Positions 15,604 through 24,693 of a DNA stretch of 64,000 nucleotides are shown here, in pieces. The stretch lies in NCBI GenBank assembly GCA_002720095.2, contig PBGP02000022.1:1-64000 (forward strand), in the 5' to 3' direction. Every line of letters starts with the position of its first letter. Position 1 is the first letter of the stretch. The notes below the pieces were generated by a model. That model made no database searches. It had not been told where the DNA came from and was given only the letters and a program-made list of their open reading frames with translations. The position numbers and the translations under genes were made by a program. Origin of the DNA: Methanobacteriota archaeon. Its GTDB lineage: Archaea; Thermoplasmatota; Poseidoniia; Poseidoniales; Poseidoniaceae.

Positions 15604-17250
15604 ATGACTAGAGAATATATTCGATTGGTTGATATTCACAAATCCTTCGGAGCTAAACATATTCTTGAAGGAATTAATCTTAGAATAGATCAGGGAGATA
15701 GAATTGGAATTGTTGGCCATAATGGTTCAGGAAAAACAACCCTTCTCAATACGATTAGTGAACAAAATCAGGATATTGGAGAAATTATTTTCTCACCTGG
15801 ACTGAGAATCGCTTTCCTCACACAAATCAGGGACATATTAGAGGATTCAACACTTGAGGAAGAGCTTAACAGAAGGGGCAGACAATTCTCAGAAATTGAA
15901 TCAGAAATTAGTGAAATTGAATCTAAAATGGAGGATCCAACATTTTATGAAGGAGATTGGGAAAGTTCTATAGAAAGATATCAAGAATTACAATCAATGA
16001 TTACCAGAAGTGGAGGTACAGATGTATCAGGTCACGCACAGAATGTTTTGAAGTATTTAGGTTTGGGAAAAAAAAGAATGGATGTAAAATTGTCTGAATT
16101 ATCAGGAGGTGAGCGAGCAAAGGTTGCTTTAGCAAGACAATTGGTGGGTCTGGATGAGATTGATGTTTTACTTTTAGATGAGCCTACAAACCATTTAGAT
16201 TTAAGGACAATTAATTGGTTAGAGAACTTTATTTCGAAATTTAAGGGTACAATTTTAGTAGTCAGCCATGACAGATATTTTCTAGACCTTGTATGTAATA
16301 ACATCTTAGAGATAAGACAGGGTGGTGTATGGGGATACAAAGGAAACTATTCCTCATACATTAAACAAAAAGAATTATTTTTACAAACTTTAGATGATAG
16401 AATTAGTAAAAATGAAAAGGAAGTAAAAAGAATAACTGGGGCTTTACAATCTATGAAAAGAGCAAATAAGTACGATAAATCAATTTCCCAAAAGCATCAT
16501 ATGCTGATGAGGACACAACGAGAGCTAAAATGGTTGAAATCAATAAAACCTAGAAAGAGAAAGAATATGCAGTTTAATCTAAAATCAATCGAAAAAAGTA
16601 GTATTGATGTAATATCATTAGAGAATGTTAGCTTACATTTCGATAGTGGTGAGAAGTGCATTCTCAATAATCAAACATTTGGTATTTCTAGAGGTCAGAG
16701 AATTGGAATTCTAGGACCTAATGGGGCAGGTAAAACCACGTTACTGAATATTATATTAGGAAAACAAGATCTTGATTCAGGGCATATCGAGCTTTCGAAA
16801 GGAGTTGAAATAGGATATTTTCACCAAGATCACAGAACACTAGATTTTTCATTGACTCCGATAGAGCAAATTCAAAAGTTAAGGCCAAAAATGGAGTATG
16901 GTGAAATTAGAGCATTACTAGGGCGTTTTCAATTTTCTAAGGAAATGGTCAATACTAAATTAAAAAATTTATCTGGCGGAGAGAGAGCTCGAATAGCCAT
17001 GTTGAAATTACTCTTAGACGAGAACAATTTACTATTGTTAGACGAGCCAACTAATCATTTAGATACTGATGCGAAAGAAGCGCTAGAAGATGCATTAGCT
17101 AGTTATGGAGGTACATTGGTAATTGTTAGCCATGATAGATGGTTTCTAGATCAATTATGCGATACGATATGGAATTTAGATGGACTCGGTAGTTTAGAGA
17201 TATTTCCAGGAAATTACAGTGATTTTGCAAAAATTAAATTATCCGAATGA
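15604..17250 (+). CDS. ABC-F family ATPase (ribosome-associated type)
   Basis: A 548-residue soluble protein with two ABC domains and no membrane part. Walker A motifs are 'GHNGSGKTT' (~residue 39) and 'GPNGAGKTT' (~374). Signatures are 'LSGGERAKVALARQL' and 'LSGGERARIAMLKLL', and Walker B is 'LLLDEPTNHLD' in both. The charged linker at ~260-330 is the P-site tRNA interaction motif region. ABC-F proteins act on ribosomes or tRNA rather than in transport. A TATA-like GATATAACT lies about 24 bases before the ATG. Its 3' end overlaps the convergent VOC gene by 37 bases. Confidence 0.92.
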   Translation: MTREYIRLVDIHKSFGAKHILEGINLRIDQGDRIGIVGHNGSGKTTLLNTISEQNQDIGEIIFSPGLRIAFLTQIRDILEDSTLEEELNRRGRQFSEIESEISEIESKMEDPTFYEGDWESSIERYQELQSMITRSGGTDVSGHAQNVLKYLGLGKKRMDVKLSELSGGERAKVALARQLVGLDEIDVLLLDEPTNHLDLRTINWLENFISKFKGTILVVSHDRYFLDLVCNNILEIRQGGVWGYKGNYSSYIKQKELFLQTLDDRISKNEKEVKRITGALQSMKRANKYDKSISQKHHMLMRTQRELKWLKSIKPRKRKNMQFNLKSIEKSSIDVISLENVSLHFDSGEKCILNNQTFGISRGQRIGILGPNGAGKTTLLNIILGKQDLDSGHIELSKGVEIGYFHQDHRTLDFSLTPIEQIQKLRPKMEYGEIRALLGRFQFSKEMVNTKLKNLSGGERARIAMLKLLLDENNLLLLDEPTNHLDTDAKEALEDALASYGGTLVIVSHDRWFLDQLCDTIWNLDGLGSLEIFPGNYSDFAKIKLSE

Positions 17251-17639
17251 AATGCTTTAAATTCTAAGTTATTTCCAGACGGATCTTCAAAAAACATAGT
17301 AGCCTGTTCTCCTGGCTTACCTTTAAACCTAATATGTGGTTCTACAATAAATTCAATATTCTTATCTATTAACATTTCAGAAAAATTTTGCCATTCATAC
17401 CATTCTAAAATTACTCCGAAGTGGAATGATGGAATTTTTTTCCCATCAACAATGTTAGAGGAATTATCCACACTATTATCAACTAAGTGAGCAACTATTT
17501 GATGTCCGAATAAATTGAAATCTATCCAATCTTCTGATTCTCTACCAACCTCACATCCCAATATTTCAGTATACCATTTCCTAGTATCGACCAAATTTGT
17601 AACTGGAAAAGCCAAGTGAAAAGGTCTTAAAGTGTTCAT
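17214..17639 (-). CDS. VOC-superfamily (glyoxalase/extradiol dioxygenase-like) protein
   Basis: A 141-residue protein with two beta-alpha-beta-beta-beta modules. The first is 'PFHLAFPVTNLVDTRKWYTE' with a candidate metal His. The second ends 'ATMFFEDPSGNNLEFKAF', the classic ExG/DPSGN-E signature with the metal-binding Glu. A second His sits in 'SFHFGVIL'. These ligands fit a metal-dependent lyase or dioxygenase, but the substrate is unknown. Its last 12 codons overlap the ABC-F gene on the opposite strand. It has MscS upstream on the same strand, 35 bases away. Confidence 0.82.
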   Translation of the reverse strand: MNTLRPFHLAFPVTNLVDTRKWYTEILGCEVGRESEDWIDFNLFGHQIVAHLVDNSVDNSSNIVDGKKIPSFHFGVILEWYEWQNFSEMLIDKNIEFIVEPHIRFKGKPGEQATMFFEDPSGNNLEFKAFHSDNLIFAKSL

Positions 17640-17673
17640 GGCAACTCTTGAACAATAAAGTTATTGAAATTTG

Positions 17674-18744
17674 TTAGTTTCTGTTGCTTCTAACTCTAGG
17701 TTCAAAGAATACAACGTTATTGTTTTTGGCTAATTTTGCGATATCAATTAGTAATGATTGTCTTGCATTTCTCTCTTCGATACTGCTATTTACGTCCCAA
17801 TAAAGATTGAGTTTGATATTCATTGACTGCGATGATATTGCATCTAAGGAAGCAAAAGATGATTCTTTATTGGTAGTCTTGGAGTCTTCGATTATTCTTT
17901 GATGGATTTCAGAGCACAGTTTATCTATAGAATCGGGGTCAGAATCTAAATCAAAATGTAAAACAGGTTGGTATCTTCTCCACCTCCTTTTACCAAAGTT
18001 TTCAACACTTGAATTTACTAATGAAGAGTTTGGAAGTGTAACAATCGTATCTATACCTGTCCTTAGAAGTGTTGTTCTTACACGAATGTCAATTACTTCA
18101 CCTTCCATTCCAGACGCAATAATCCAATCTCCAACTTTGAAAGGTTGATCAACCAATACCGTAATTGCTCCGAAGATGTTAGAAATTGAATCTTTGGCTG
18201 CTAGGGCAAGTGCTAGACCACCTATACCAAGACCAGCAATTAAAGTTGTTATATCAAAGCCAAAAGTTTCTGAAATAAACAGAATTCCGAATACAAAAAT
18301 TATGAATCTCCCGATTGATTCCAAAGCTGAAATTAATGTTTTTTCTGTTGTATCTAATTCCTCATCTCCGTCAATCATCCCTACAGCAATCTTGATTCCA
18401 TCAATCATTTTCAGTAAAGCCCTGACAATAAAAATTAAGAAAATTAACTTAGATATTGTAATCATCCAAACAATAATTGTTTCAGCAAATCCATATTTTG
18501 GCAGGCTATCTAACAGTTTCCAGTTTAAAATTCCAAATAATGATATTGAAATGCTTTTTCTAGAGTTAATCTCTATTTGTGCTATTTTTTCGGATTTTTT
18601 AATTGCACGTGAAAATACTTTTGGAAGTAAGTAATATGTTACTAACCCTGTAAATAATGAAAAAACAATAATTGAGAATAATAAAATATATATCCCAAAT
18701 TGATCACCAAACTGTGAATTTACATAATCCAATATAGTCTGCAT
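17674..18744 (-). CDS. MscS-family mechanosensitive channel
   Basis: A 356-residue membrane protein with about four N-terminal helices. The pore-lining Gly/Ala-rich helix 'TLIAGLGIGGLALALAAKDS' is followed by the beta domain 'FKVGDWIIASGMEGEVIDI' and 'VTLPNSSLVNSSVENFGKR'. This is the conserved MscS core that opens under membrane tension to release solutes. The C-terminal cytosolic alpha/beta domain is present. Length and order are normal for the family. The start codon nearly abuts the divergent peptidase region. Confidence 0.92.
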   Translation of the reverse strand: MQTILDYVNSQFGDQFGIYILLFSIIVFSLFTGLVTYYLLPKVFSRAIKKSEKIAQIEINSRKSISISLFGILNWKLLDSLPKYGFAETIIVWMITISKLIFLIFIVRALLKMIDGIKIAVGMIDGDEELDTTEKTLISALESIGRFIIFVFGILFISETFGFDITTLIAGLGIGGLALALAAKDSISNIFGAITVLVDQPFKVGDWIIASGMEGEVIDIRVRTTLLRTGIDTIVTLPNSSLVNSSVENFGKRRWRRYQPVLHFDLDSDPDSIDKLCSEIHQRIIEDSKTTNKESSFASLDAISSQSMNIKLNLYWDVNSSIEERNARQSLLIDIAKLAKNNNVVFFEPRVRSNRN

Positions 18745-18808
18745 GTGTATCCGTGATGGTTATACATCAAAAAACCAACTATGGAAATATTTCATAATCT
18801 TCTTCACA

Positions 18809-19783
18809 ATGGAATCCTACATGGAGATGACATTAGATGAGGTATTATACCCTGAATTGGGAATTAATAGCGAAGGTGAGTTAAGAGTTTCAGAATTACA
18901 TACAATTTATTGGGAAGAATCTGGCAATCCTGATGGTCAACCTGTTATTGTTTTGCATGGGGGTCCTGGGGGTGGAAGTCAACCAATATATCGCAGATAT
19001 TTCGACCCTATGAAATATAGAGTTATACAATTCGATCAAAGAGGTTGCGGGAAATCTAAACCTCACGCAGAATTAACAGATAATAATACCATGGCTAGTG
19101 TGTCAGATATAGAAAAAATTAGATTACATTTGGGTATTAGTAGTTGGATAGTATTTGGAGGATCTTGGGGTTCAACATTATCATTAATCTATGCTGAAAC
19201 TCATCCAAATGTAGTTGATAGTTTAATTTTAAGGGGAATTTTCATGTGCAGGCAATCAGAACTACTTTGGTTTTATCAGGAAGGTGCAAGCCATATTTTC
19301 CCTGATGCATTTGAATCATATAGAAATCATATCCCTGCTTCCGAAAGAGATGATTTAATTTCTGCTTATTACAAGAGATTAACGAGTGATGACTCAGTTG
19401 TACGCAGGGAAGCAGCATTCCAATGGACAAAGTGGGAAATGTCTACAAGTAAACTTATTCCAGATTTAGAATATATTAAAGCGGCTGATGATTCACAATT
19501 TGCCGAAGCATTTGCTAGAATAGAATCTCATTATTTTATTAACAGAATTTTCTTAGAAGAAAATCAAATCTTGAGGGATATACATAAAATTAAGCAAATT
19601 CCGACATGGATAGTTCATGGGCGATATGATGTAGTTTGTCCAGTGAAAAGTGCATGGGAGTTGAAAAATGAATTAGAGGACGCTAAACTCATCATTGTGC
19701 CAGACGCTGGTCATTCTGTAGCTGAGGTAAGTATAGCTAAAGAATTGATACGTGTGACGAACACCTGTATAGATATTCTTTGA
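18809..19783 (+). CDS. pip: Proline iminopeptidase (alpha/beta hydrolase, S33)
   Basis: Removes N-terminal proline from peptides. Motifs: oxyanion 'VLHGGPGGGS', 'QFDQRGCGKS', and the nucleophile elbow 'GGSWGSTLSL' with catalytic Ser. The acid is in 'HGRYDVVCP' and the catalytic His in 'PDAGHSVAE'. These are the exact hallmarks of the Pip subfamily. The listed start at 18743 adds a non-conserved leader, overlaps the divergent MscS start and is unlikely. ATGs at 18809 or 18821 fit the family N-terminus. The acyl-CoA dehydrogenase follows after 31 bases. Confidence 0.9.
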   Translation: MESYMEMTLDEVLYPELGINSEGELRVSELHTIYWEESGNPDGQPVIVLHGGPGGGSQPIYRRYFDPMKYRVIQFDQRGCGKSKPHAELTDNNTMASVSDIEKIRLHLGISSWIVFGGSWGSTLSLIYAETHPNVVDSLILRGIFMCRQSELLWFYQEGASHIFPDAFESYRNHIPASERDDLISAYYKRLTSDDSVVRREAAFQWTKWEMSTSKLIPDLEYIKAADDSQFAEAFARIESHYFINRIFLEENQILRDIHKIKQIPTWIVHGRYDVVCPVKSAWELKNELEDAKLIIVPDAGHSVAEVSIAKELIRVTNTCIDIL

Positions 19784-19814
19784 AAATAATAATAGTAAGG
19801 TTTTCTTCGGAGAT

Positions 19815-21035
19815 ATGATGGTCGAAGACATGTTGACGAAATTTGATCTGATTAATCCTTCAGAATCACATTTTATGCTCAGAGAAATGGTGAGGGATTT
19901 TGTTGAGAAAAAAGTTGAACTACAGGCTCTAGAACACGATAAAGAAGAAAAATTTAATTTAGAATTATTTAGAGAACTAGGTGAACTGGGTCTATTAGGG
20001 ATAACAGTTTCTGAGGAATTTGGGGGTTCTGGCCTAGATGCAATTTCAGCATTGATTGTTCATGAAGAATTAGCTTCATCTGACCCTGCTTTTACATTAT
20101 CATTCTTAGCTCATTCAATGCTGACAGCTAACAATCTATATTCAAATGGTTCTGAGGAACAAAAAAAACGTTTCTTGCCGGGGTTGTGTTCTGGAGAGTT
20201 GGTGGGTTGTATGGCAATGTCTGAACCTGATTACGGTACTGACGTAATGGGGATGAAAACTTTTGCAAAATTAAACTCAGATGGTAATTGGGTGATAAAT
20301 GGTAATAAGATGTGGATAACTAATGGTTCTATAGATGATAAAGGAACTCCCGCTGATCTGGTTTGGGTATACGCTAAAACTGGCGTAAGTGAAAATGGAA
20401 GGCCTCAAATTTCTACATTTTTGGTGGAAAAAGGAATGGATGGTTTTAGTGTAGGTCAAAAAATATACGATAAGTCTGGGATGCGGGCATCGAATACAGC
20501 AGAATTAGTTTTTGAGAATTGTATAGTTCCTAAAGAAAATCTTGTTGGAGAAGTTGGAGGTTCAGTTTTACACATGATGAGAAATTTGGAGATAGAGCGC
20601 ATTGCATTAGCCGCAATGAGTCTAGGAATTGCACGCAGGTCTTTAATGGAAATGAATAAGTATGCTACAGAAAGAGTTTCTTTCGGCAAACCAATTAGAG
20701 AATACGGACAAATTCAAAGGCATATTGCAGAGAGCTATGCAGAATTTAAAGCCATGCAAGCTTACATCTACAACACTGCTAGAATGATCGACTTGGAATC
20801 AGGCGGTTATCGATTAGATACTGATGGGGTAAAATTATTTGCTACTACAGCGGCTAAAAATATCGCAGACAGAGCCATACAGGTAATGGGTGGTTATGGG
20901 TATGTTGGAGAATATGTTGTTGAAAGATTGTGGAGAGATTCAAAATTATTAGAAATCGGTGGAGGAACTCTAGAATCCCATCAAAAGAATATGACTAAAG
21001 AATTATACAAAAACCCAGATTTTATTATGAAATAA
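19815..21035 (+). CDS. Acyl-CoA dehydrogenase, isovaleryl-CoA dehydrogenase-like
   Basis: A 406-residue FAD enzyme that oxidises acyl-CoA at alpha-beta. Signatures: 'GCMAMSEPDYGTDVMGMKT' and 'NGNKMWITNGS' for FAD and substrate binding, 'RVSFGKPI..YGQIQ', and 'AIQVMGGYGYVGEY'. In short- and medium-chain enzymes the catalytic Glu lies in a C-terminal YEGT; here that segment reads 'EIGGGTLE'. Instead there is 'NLEIERIALA', matching the helix-G Glu used by isovaleryl-CoA and long-chain enzymes. That suggests a branched-chain (leucine) substrate. An electron-transfer flavoprotein would be needed and is not in the window. Confidence 0.88.
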   Translation: MMVEDMLTKFDLINPSESHFMLREMVRDFVEKKVELQALEHDKEEKFNLELFRELGELGLLGITVSEEFGGSGLDAISALIVHEELASSDPAFTLSFLAHSMLTANNLYSNGSEEQKKRFLPGLCSGELVGCMAMSEPDYGTDVMGMKTFAKLNSDGNWVINGNKMWITNGSIDDKGTPADLVWVYAKTGVSENGRPQISTFLVEKGMDGFSVGQKIYDKSGMRASNTAELVFENCIVPKENLVGEVGGSVLHMMRNLEIERIALAAMSLGIARRSLMEMNKYATERVSFGKPIREYGQIQRHIAESYAEFKAMQAYIYNTARMIDLESGGYRLDTDGVKLFATTAAKNIADRAIQVMGGYGYVGEYVVERLWRDSKLLEIGGGTLESHQKNMTKELYKNPDFIMK

Positions 21036-21138
21036 CGGTTAAATTAAAAATGGCTAATAATAGCTATATTTTTCATAACTTTTCAATAAATATTATAACA
21101 CCGACAGAGAGCCTGAATTTTGTTTGGGATGCGTTGTA

Positions 21139-21147
21139 ATATAAATA
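21139..21147 (+). promoter_or_regulatory. TATA-like box upstream of the 21165 start
   Basis: ATATAAATA is centred 22 bases before the ATG at 21165. It is slightly close for a leaderless transcript but is the best match here. It argues against the ATG at 21129, which would put the box inside the gene. Confidence 0.35.
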
Positions 21148-21164
21148 GTGATAACAAGAATAAA

Positions 21165-21557
21165 ATGATTGAAACTGGAATAGCTTTTTGTTCAGAAACT
21201 GGAAAAAGATTAGATAATGTAAGATACAATCCTAGAGATTTAGTCAGAAGTAGTGCATGTAAAAATACTTGGGCACAAGATGTAGTCAAAGCCTTGTTTG
21301 AAAATGAAGCGAAATCCTACGATACGTTGATAAGTAGTGCCGAAAGTGTTTTGTCAAATTTACATAGTAGGGCGAATAAAGATATAGAAGTAGAAAATAA
21401 ATTCGGTTACACGCCTGAAAATTTTTATAATTTGGAGAAGAGATCAAAAACTACCAAAGTTCGAAAAGTTAAGAAAGCAATTACTGTGAATAATCCTGAT
21501 GGAGATTTAGTTTCTCTTATTGAGAACCTTATTGAACAAAAATTAGCAAAAATTTGA
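21165..21557 (+). CDS. Hypothetical protein
   Basis: I do not recognise this family. About 130 residues starting 'MIETGIAFCSETGKRLD'; the track starts at TTG 21120 and another ATG lies at 21129. The first third is Arg/Asn-rich with two Cys ('FCSETG', 'SSACKNTW'). The middle looks helical, and a basic stretch 'KRSKTTKVRKVKKA' precedes a C-terminal amphipathic helix 'LVSLIENLIEQKLAK'. No membrane segment. The basic patch would suit nucleic-acid or ribosome contact, but nothing proves it. It ends three bases before the HD-domain gene, so the two are probably co-transcribed. Confidence 0.6.
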   Translation: MIETGIAFCSETGKRLDNVRYNPRDLVRSSACKNTWAQDVVKALFENEAKSYDTLISSAESVLSNLHSRANKDIEVENKFGYTPENFYNLEKRSKTTKVRKVKKAITVNNPDGDLVSLIENLIEQKLAKI

Positions 21558-21560
21558 GAT

Positions 21561-22103
21561 GTGAATTTTTTGGGCTTACGTGATGAATTGATAGAATGCT
21601 TCAAATTGAAAGATTTATCTAGATCTGGATGGATAAACTCTGGATTAAATGATGTTGAGTCTGTGGCTGCGCATACTTGGGGAGTTTCTTATCTATGCTA
21701 CGTTTTATGTCCAGATGGCCTCAATAAACTGAAAGTACTTTCAATGGCTATCGTTCACGATATTGGGGAAGCAATAATTGGTGATATTACACCGCATGAT
21801 TTAATTTCACGCGAAAGAAAATATCAAATGGAACTTTCTGCTATTAAGCAGCTGACTAATTTTACAGATAAACAATCTGAAATTATCGATTTATGGCTTG
21901 AATATGAATCTAATGAGACTGAAGAATCAAAATTTGTCAAGGCTTGCGATAAATTAGACATGGCCTTACAATCATCAATTTACGAATTAAGATATAAATC
22001 ATTCAACCCAGAAGAATTCATCGATTCCGCTTTGGAAAAAATTGATGATGAATATATGAAATTACTTGCAACTAACACCGTTAAGAGTAAGAACCCAAAC
22101 TAA
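21561..22103 (+). CDS. HD-domain phosphohydrolase, YfbR/HDDC2-like 5'-deoxynucleotidase
   Basis: A 180-residue HD protein. Metal ligands are visible in order: His in 'ESVAAHTWGV', the HD pair in 'AIVHDIGEAIIGDITP', and the distal Asp in 'KACDKLDMAL'. This arrangement, including the Glu after HDxGE and the GDIxP loop, is that of the YfbR/HDDC2 group that removes phosphate from deoxynucleoside monophosphates. The length agrees. The start is GTG three bases after the upstream hypothetical gene. The tRNA gene follows 16 bases after the stop. Confidence 0.82.
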   Translation: MNFLGLRDELIECFKLKDLSRSGWINSGLNDVESVAAHTWGVSYLCYVLCPDGLNKLKVLSMAIVHDIGEAIIGDITPHDLISRERKYQMELSAIKQLTNFTDKQSEIIDLWLEYESNETEESKFVKACDKLDMALQSSIYELRYKSFNPEEFIDSALEKIDDEYMKLLATNTVKSKNPN

Positions 22104-22119
22104 TTCGGGCGTACTGCTC

Positions 22120-22192
22120 AGCCCCTTAGTGTAGAGGTCCATCATTTTGGCCTTTGGAGCCAGAGACCCCGGTTCGAATCCGGGAGGGGCTA
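22120..22192 (+). tRNA. tRNA-Gln (anticodon TTG)
   Basis: Folds by eye into a cloverleaf. The acceptor AGCCCCT pairs with AGGGGCT with all seven pairs. The anticodon arm is TTGGC-CTTTGGA-GCCAG with anticodon TTG at positions 34-36. The T arm is CCCGG-TTCGAAT-CCGGG, a perfect stem. The discriminator is A and no CCA is encoded. No intron. In archaea this tRNA is normally charged as Glu-tRNA-Gln and then amidated, unlike in E. coli. Confidence 0.93.
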
Positions 22193-22252
22193 TTTAATTT
22201 CAAATAACCAGATTATGGTTAAAATCAAAACCTAACATCTATTCCGGTAAAT

Positions 22253-23104
22253 ATGAGCGTAGAGAGTATTGCTGTAATTGGCTCTGGTCAAATGGGGTCA
22301 GGAATAGCCCAAGTAGCATCATTGGCAGGTTATTCTGTAATTTTAATAGATGTCAAAGATGAATTTCTGTCCAAAGCAATCAGTACGATAGAATTCAGCC
22401 TCGAAAAATTCGTTTCGAAAGGTAAAATCAGTGAAGAAGAATCTAAAAATGCTAAAGGTTTAATCACCACTTCAGTAAGAATGAGTGATTGTTCGGACGT
22501 AGATTTGGTGATTGAAGCTGTACCAGAAATTCCACAATTGAAATTCAATTTATTTAGAGAGTTAGATGAAATATGTAAAAAAACGACTATTTTGGCTAGC
22601 AATACTAGCAGTATCAGTATTAACGAATTAGCCTCTAAAACCAATCGGCCTGAACTTGTAATTGGGATGCACTTTATGAATCCCGTACCAATTATGAAAT
22701 TAGTTGAAATTATTCGCGGAGAAAAAACGAATCAAAGAGTTTGTAATATAATTACAGAAATAACGGAAAAAATGAATAAAACAGCATTATTTTGTAACGA
22801 TTCTCCCGGATTTGTCTCCAACAGAATATTGTGTCCAATGATAAATGAGGCAATACTTACTTTACAGGAAGGAGTAGCAGATCCTGAAGCTATTGATGGA
22901 ATAATGAAATTGGGAATGAATCATCCAATTGGTCCTTTAGCATTAGCAGATTTAATTGGTTTAGATACTGTTTTACACATAATGAACGTATTATTTGATG
23001 GTTTAAGTAATGAAAAGTATTCACCAGCACCACTGTTAATCGAGATGGTTGAACAAGGAAAATTAGGTCGTAAGAGTGGTGTAGGTTTTTATGTCTATTC
23101 TTAA
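22253..23104 (+). CDS. 3-hydroxyacyl-CoA (3-hydroxybutyryl-CoA) dehydrogenase
   Basis: A 283-residue NAD-dependent enzyme interconverting 3-hydroxyacyl-CoA and 3-ketoacyl-CoA. The N-terminal Rossmann motif is 'VIGSGQMGSGIAQVASLAGY' with an Asp at the end of strand 2 favouring NAD. Catalytic His is in 'GMHFMNPVPIMKLVE', with 'SPGFVSNRILCPMINEA' and the C-terminal dimer domain 'NHPIGPLALADLIGLD'. Length is exactly that of stand-alone bacterial Hbd rather than the FadB fusion. With the acyl-CoA dehydrogenase 1.2 kb upstream it supplies the second oxidation of a beta-oxidation or branched-chain route. The hydratase and thiolase are not here. Confidence 0.92.
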   Translation: MSVESIAVIGSGQMGSGIAQVASLAGYSVILIDVKDEFLSKAISTIEFSLEKFVSKGKISEEESKNAKGLITTSVRMSDCSDVDLVIEAVPEIPQLKFNLFRELDEICKKTTILASNTSSISINELASKTNRPELVIGMHFMNPVPIMKLVEIIRGEKTNQRVCNIITEITEKMNKTALFCNDSPGFVSNRILCPMINEAILTLQEGVADPEAIDGIMKLGMNHPIGPLALADLIGLDTVLHIMNVLFDGLSNEKYSPAPLLIEMVEQGKLGRKSGVGFYVYS

Positions 23105-23119
23105 TCTATAAGTGATAAG

Positions 23120-24190
23120 ATGACCAAAAAAGAAAATATGAAAAGATGGGTGATAAATAGATTCTTAAGGACATTAAAAAATACAAAGGAAGAACCCATC
23201 AAAGATAGAAAATCTGCAGATAATAGATTGGATAAATTGTGTTTACTAGCAGTTATCAGAGCTGGGTTAATAGGGGCAATTTCAGGAATGTCGATATCAT
23301 TACTAGCATATTCATTAGAATCTTGGGAATCTATAAATGATTCTAACCAAATTTTTTCTGCAGTAGTCATAGGGGTTGTAGGAATAATAATTACATCTAT
23401 AGAATTACTTATCCTTTATCGTGACTCATTGAATACAGCTGCTCGAATGTCTAAAGTTTTAGATATTCCAGAATCTGAATTGAGTAAAATAGACATCGAG
23501 CAATCATTACCTAGATGGCTGATATACGCAGCTATGGGAGCACCAGGTTACAGAGGAAAACTGTTTGGTATTAACCCATTAGAAAAAATTGGTAAATATG
23601 GTTTATTTTTTAGGAAAATACTAACAAAAATTAGAGTCGTGGGAAGTGCATCTCTTTTCAAAGCTATCATTAGAAGAATTTGGGTCAGAATGATTGGGAG
23701 AGTGGCGACTAGAGCAACAGTTAATTTATTGGCTCTACCAGTATTTATTTTTCTAAATATGTTAGGTATGAGACACACCATGAATGAAATGAGATCTAGA
23801 TTAATGGGATATGAGTTAACTCCTAAAATAATTAATCATGCTTTTCCAGAAGGTTTTGAGAATTTACCTCGGCATCTTAAAAAAGCAATTCATGAAGGAT
23901 TTTCTGAGCAGATAATGATTTCAAGGTATATTCATCCTAATCAAATTCGAATATTAGAATTGTTGGGAGACGATATAGAGGGTACTAAAAAAATTACAAA
24001 AATGGAACAAAAGAGAGTAGATCGGTTTTTAGTCGCTATTTCCACAATGTCTGGAAAAAGAACTTTAAGGCATTCTAAATCAATTAAGAAAATTGAAAAT
24101 AGATTGGGTTTAAAAGAAACAGAATTAGTAAAAAAAGAGGTGTGGGATGCTATACATGATCTAAAGTCATTTGAACGTGAATGGACGTAA
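23120..24190 (+). CDS. Hypothetical multi-span membrane protein
   Basis: I do not recognise the family with confidence. 356 residues, starting with a basic cytoplasmic segment. A hydrophobic pair follows at ~45-65 ('AGLIGAISGMSISLLAYS') and ~75-100 ('AVVIGVVGIIITSIELLIL'), with a third region near 200 ('NLLALPVFIFLNMLG'). A long basic C-terminal helical part of ~140 residues ('KKITKMEQKRVDRFL', 'RTLRHSKSIKKIENR') is probably cytoplasmic. It starts 15 bases after the Hbd stop and is likely in that operon. aIF5A follows after 73 bases. Confidence 0.65.
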   Translation: MTKKENMKRWVINRFLRTLKNTKEEPIKDRKSADNRLDKLCLLAVIRAGLIGAISGMSISLLAYSLESWESINDSNQIFSAVVIGVVGIIITSIELLILYRDSLNTAARMSKVLDIPESELSKIDIEQSLPRWLIYAAMGAPGYRGKLFGINPLEKIGKYGLFFRKILTKIRVVGSASLFKAIIRRIWVRMIGRVATRATVNLLALPVFIFLNMLGMRHTMNEMRSRLMGYELTPKIINHAFPEGFENLPRHLKKAIHEGFSEQIMISRYIHPNQIRILELLGDDIEGTKKITKMEQKRVDRFLVAISTMSGKRTLRHSKSIKKIENRLGLKETELVKKEVWDAIHDLKSFEREWT

Positions 24191-24263
24191 CCTTCATTAA
24201 AGATTACAATTTTTAAGCAAATATTGCACAACCATCATAAGACTCTACCAAAGCCAATTAATC

Positions 24264-24650
24264 ATGCCGGGGACCACAAGAGTAGAAATTAGAACATTAA
24301 AAGTAGGACGTTATGTTTCTGTTGACGATAAAGCCTACAAAATACTGAGTATTTCTAAATCAAAACCAGGTAAGCATGGAAGTGCTAAAGCTAGAATTGA
24401 GATGGAAGATTTGTTTACAGGACAAAAAAAGAGTCACGTGGGCACGGTAACAGATTCAATCCATGTCCCCCTAATTGAGAAAGGTTCAGCTATTATAACC
24501 CATATCGAAGGACAAGAAGTTCATGCAATGGATAATAAGACATATGAGACACTAATTTTACCTAAAGATGATGAAATGTCATTAGAATCAGGAAAAGAAA
24601 TACTTTGGATGGAAGCATTAGGGAGATATAAAATTACCCGAGATCACTAA
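24264..24650 (+). CDS. Translation initiation/elongation factor aIF5A
   Basis: A 128-residue factor that helps the ribosome through difficult peptide bonds. The hypusination loop 'SKPGKHGSAK' is intact, with the modifiable Lys between Gly and His. The N-terminal SH3-like domain and the C-terminal OB-like domain follow in order, and length matches archaeal aIF5A (~130). Deoxyhypusine synthase is not in the window. A probable AT-rich promoter lies in the 73-base spacer upstream. Confidence 0.95.
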   Translation: MPGTTRVEIRTLKVGRYVSVDDKAYKILSISKSKPGKHGSAKARIEMEDLFTGQKKSHVGTVTDSIHVPLIEKGSAIITHIEGQEVHAMDNKTYETLILPKDDEMSLESGKEILWMEALGRYKITRDH

Positions 24651-24693
24651 TTTTAACAGTTTTTTGTGTTACTACCTAGGGGTATGATTTAGT

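Noticed and set aside
18743-18808. 'MCIRD' at the start of the listed proline iminopeptidase ORF, reminiscent of sequencing-adaptor translations
   Set aside because: The DNA reads atgtgtatccgtgatgg, which differs from the transposase adaptor (atgtgtataagagacag). It is ordinary leader sequence before the real start.
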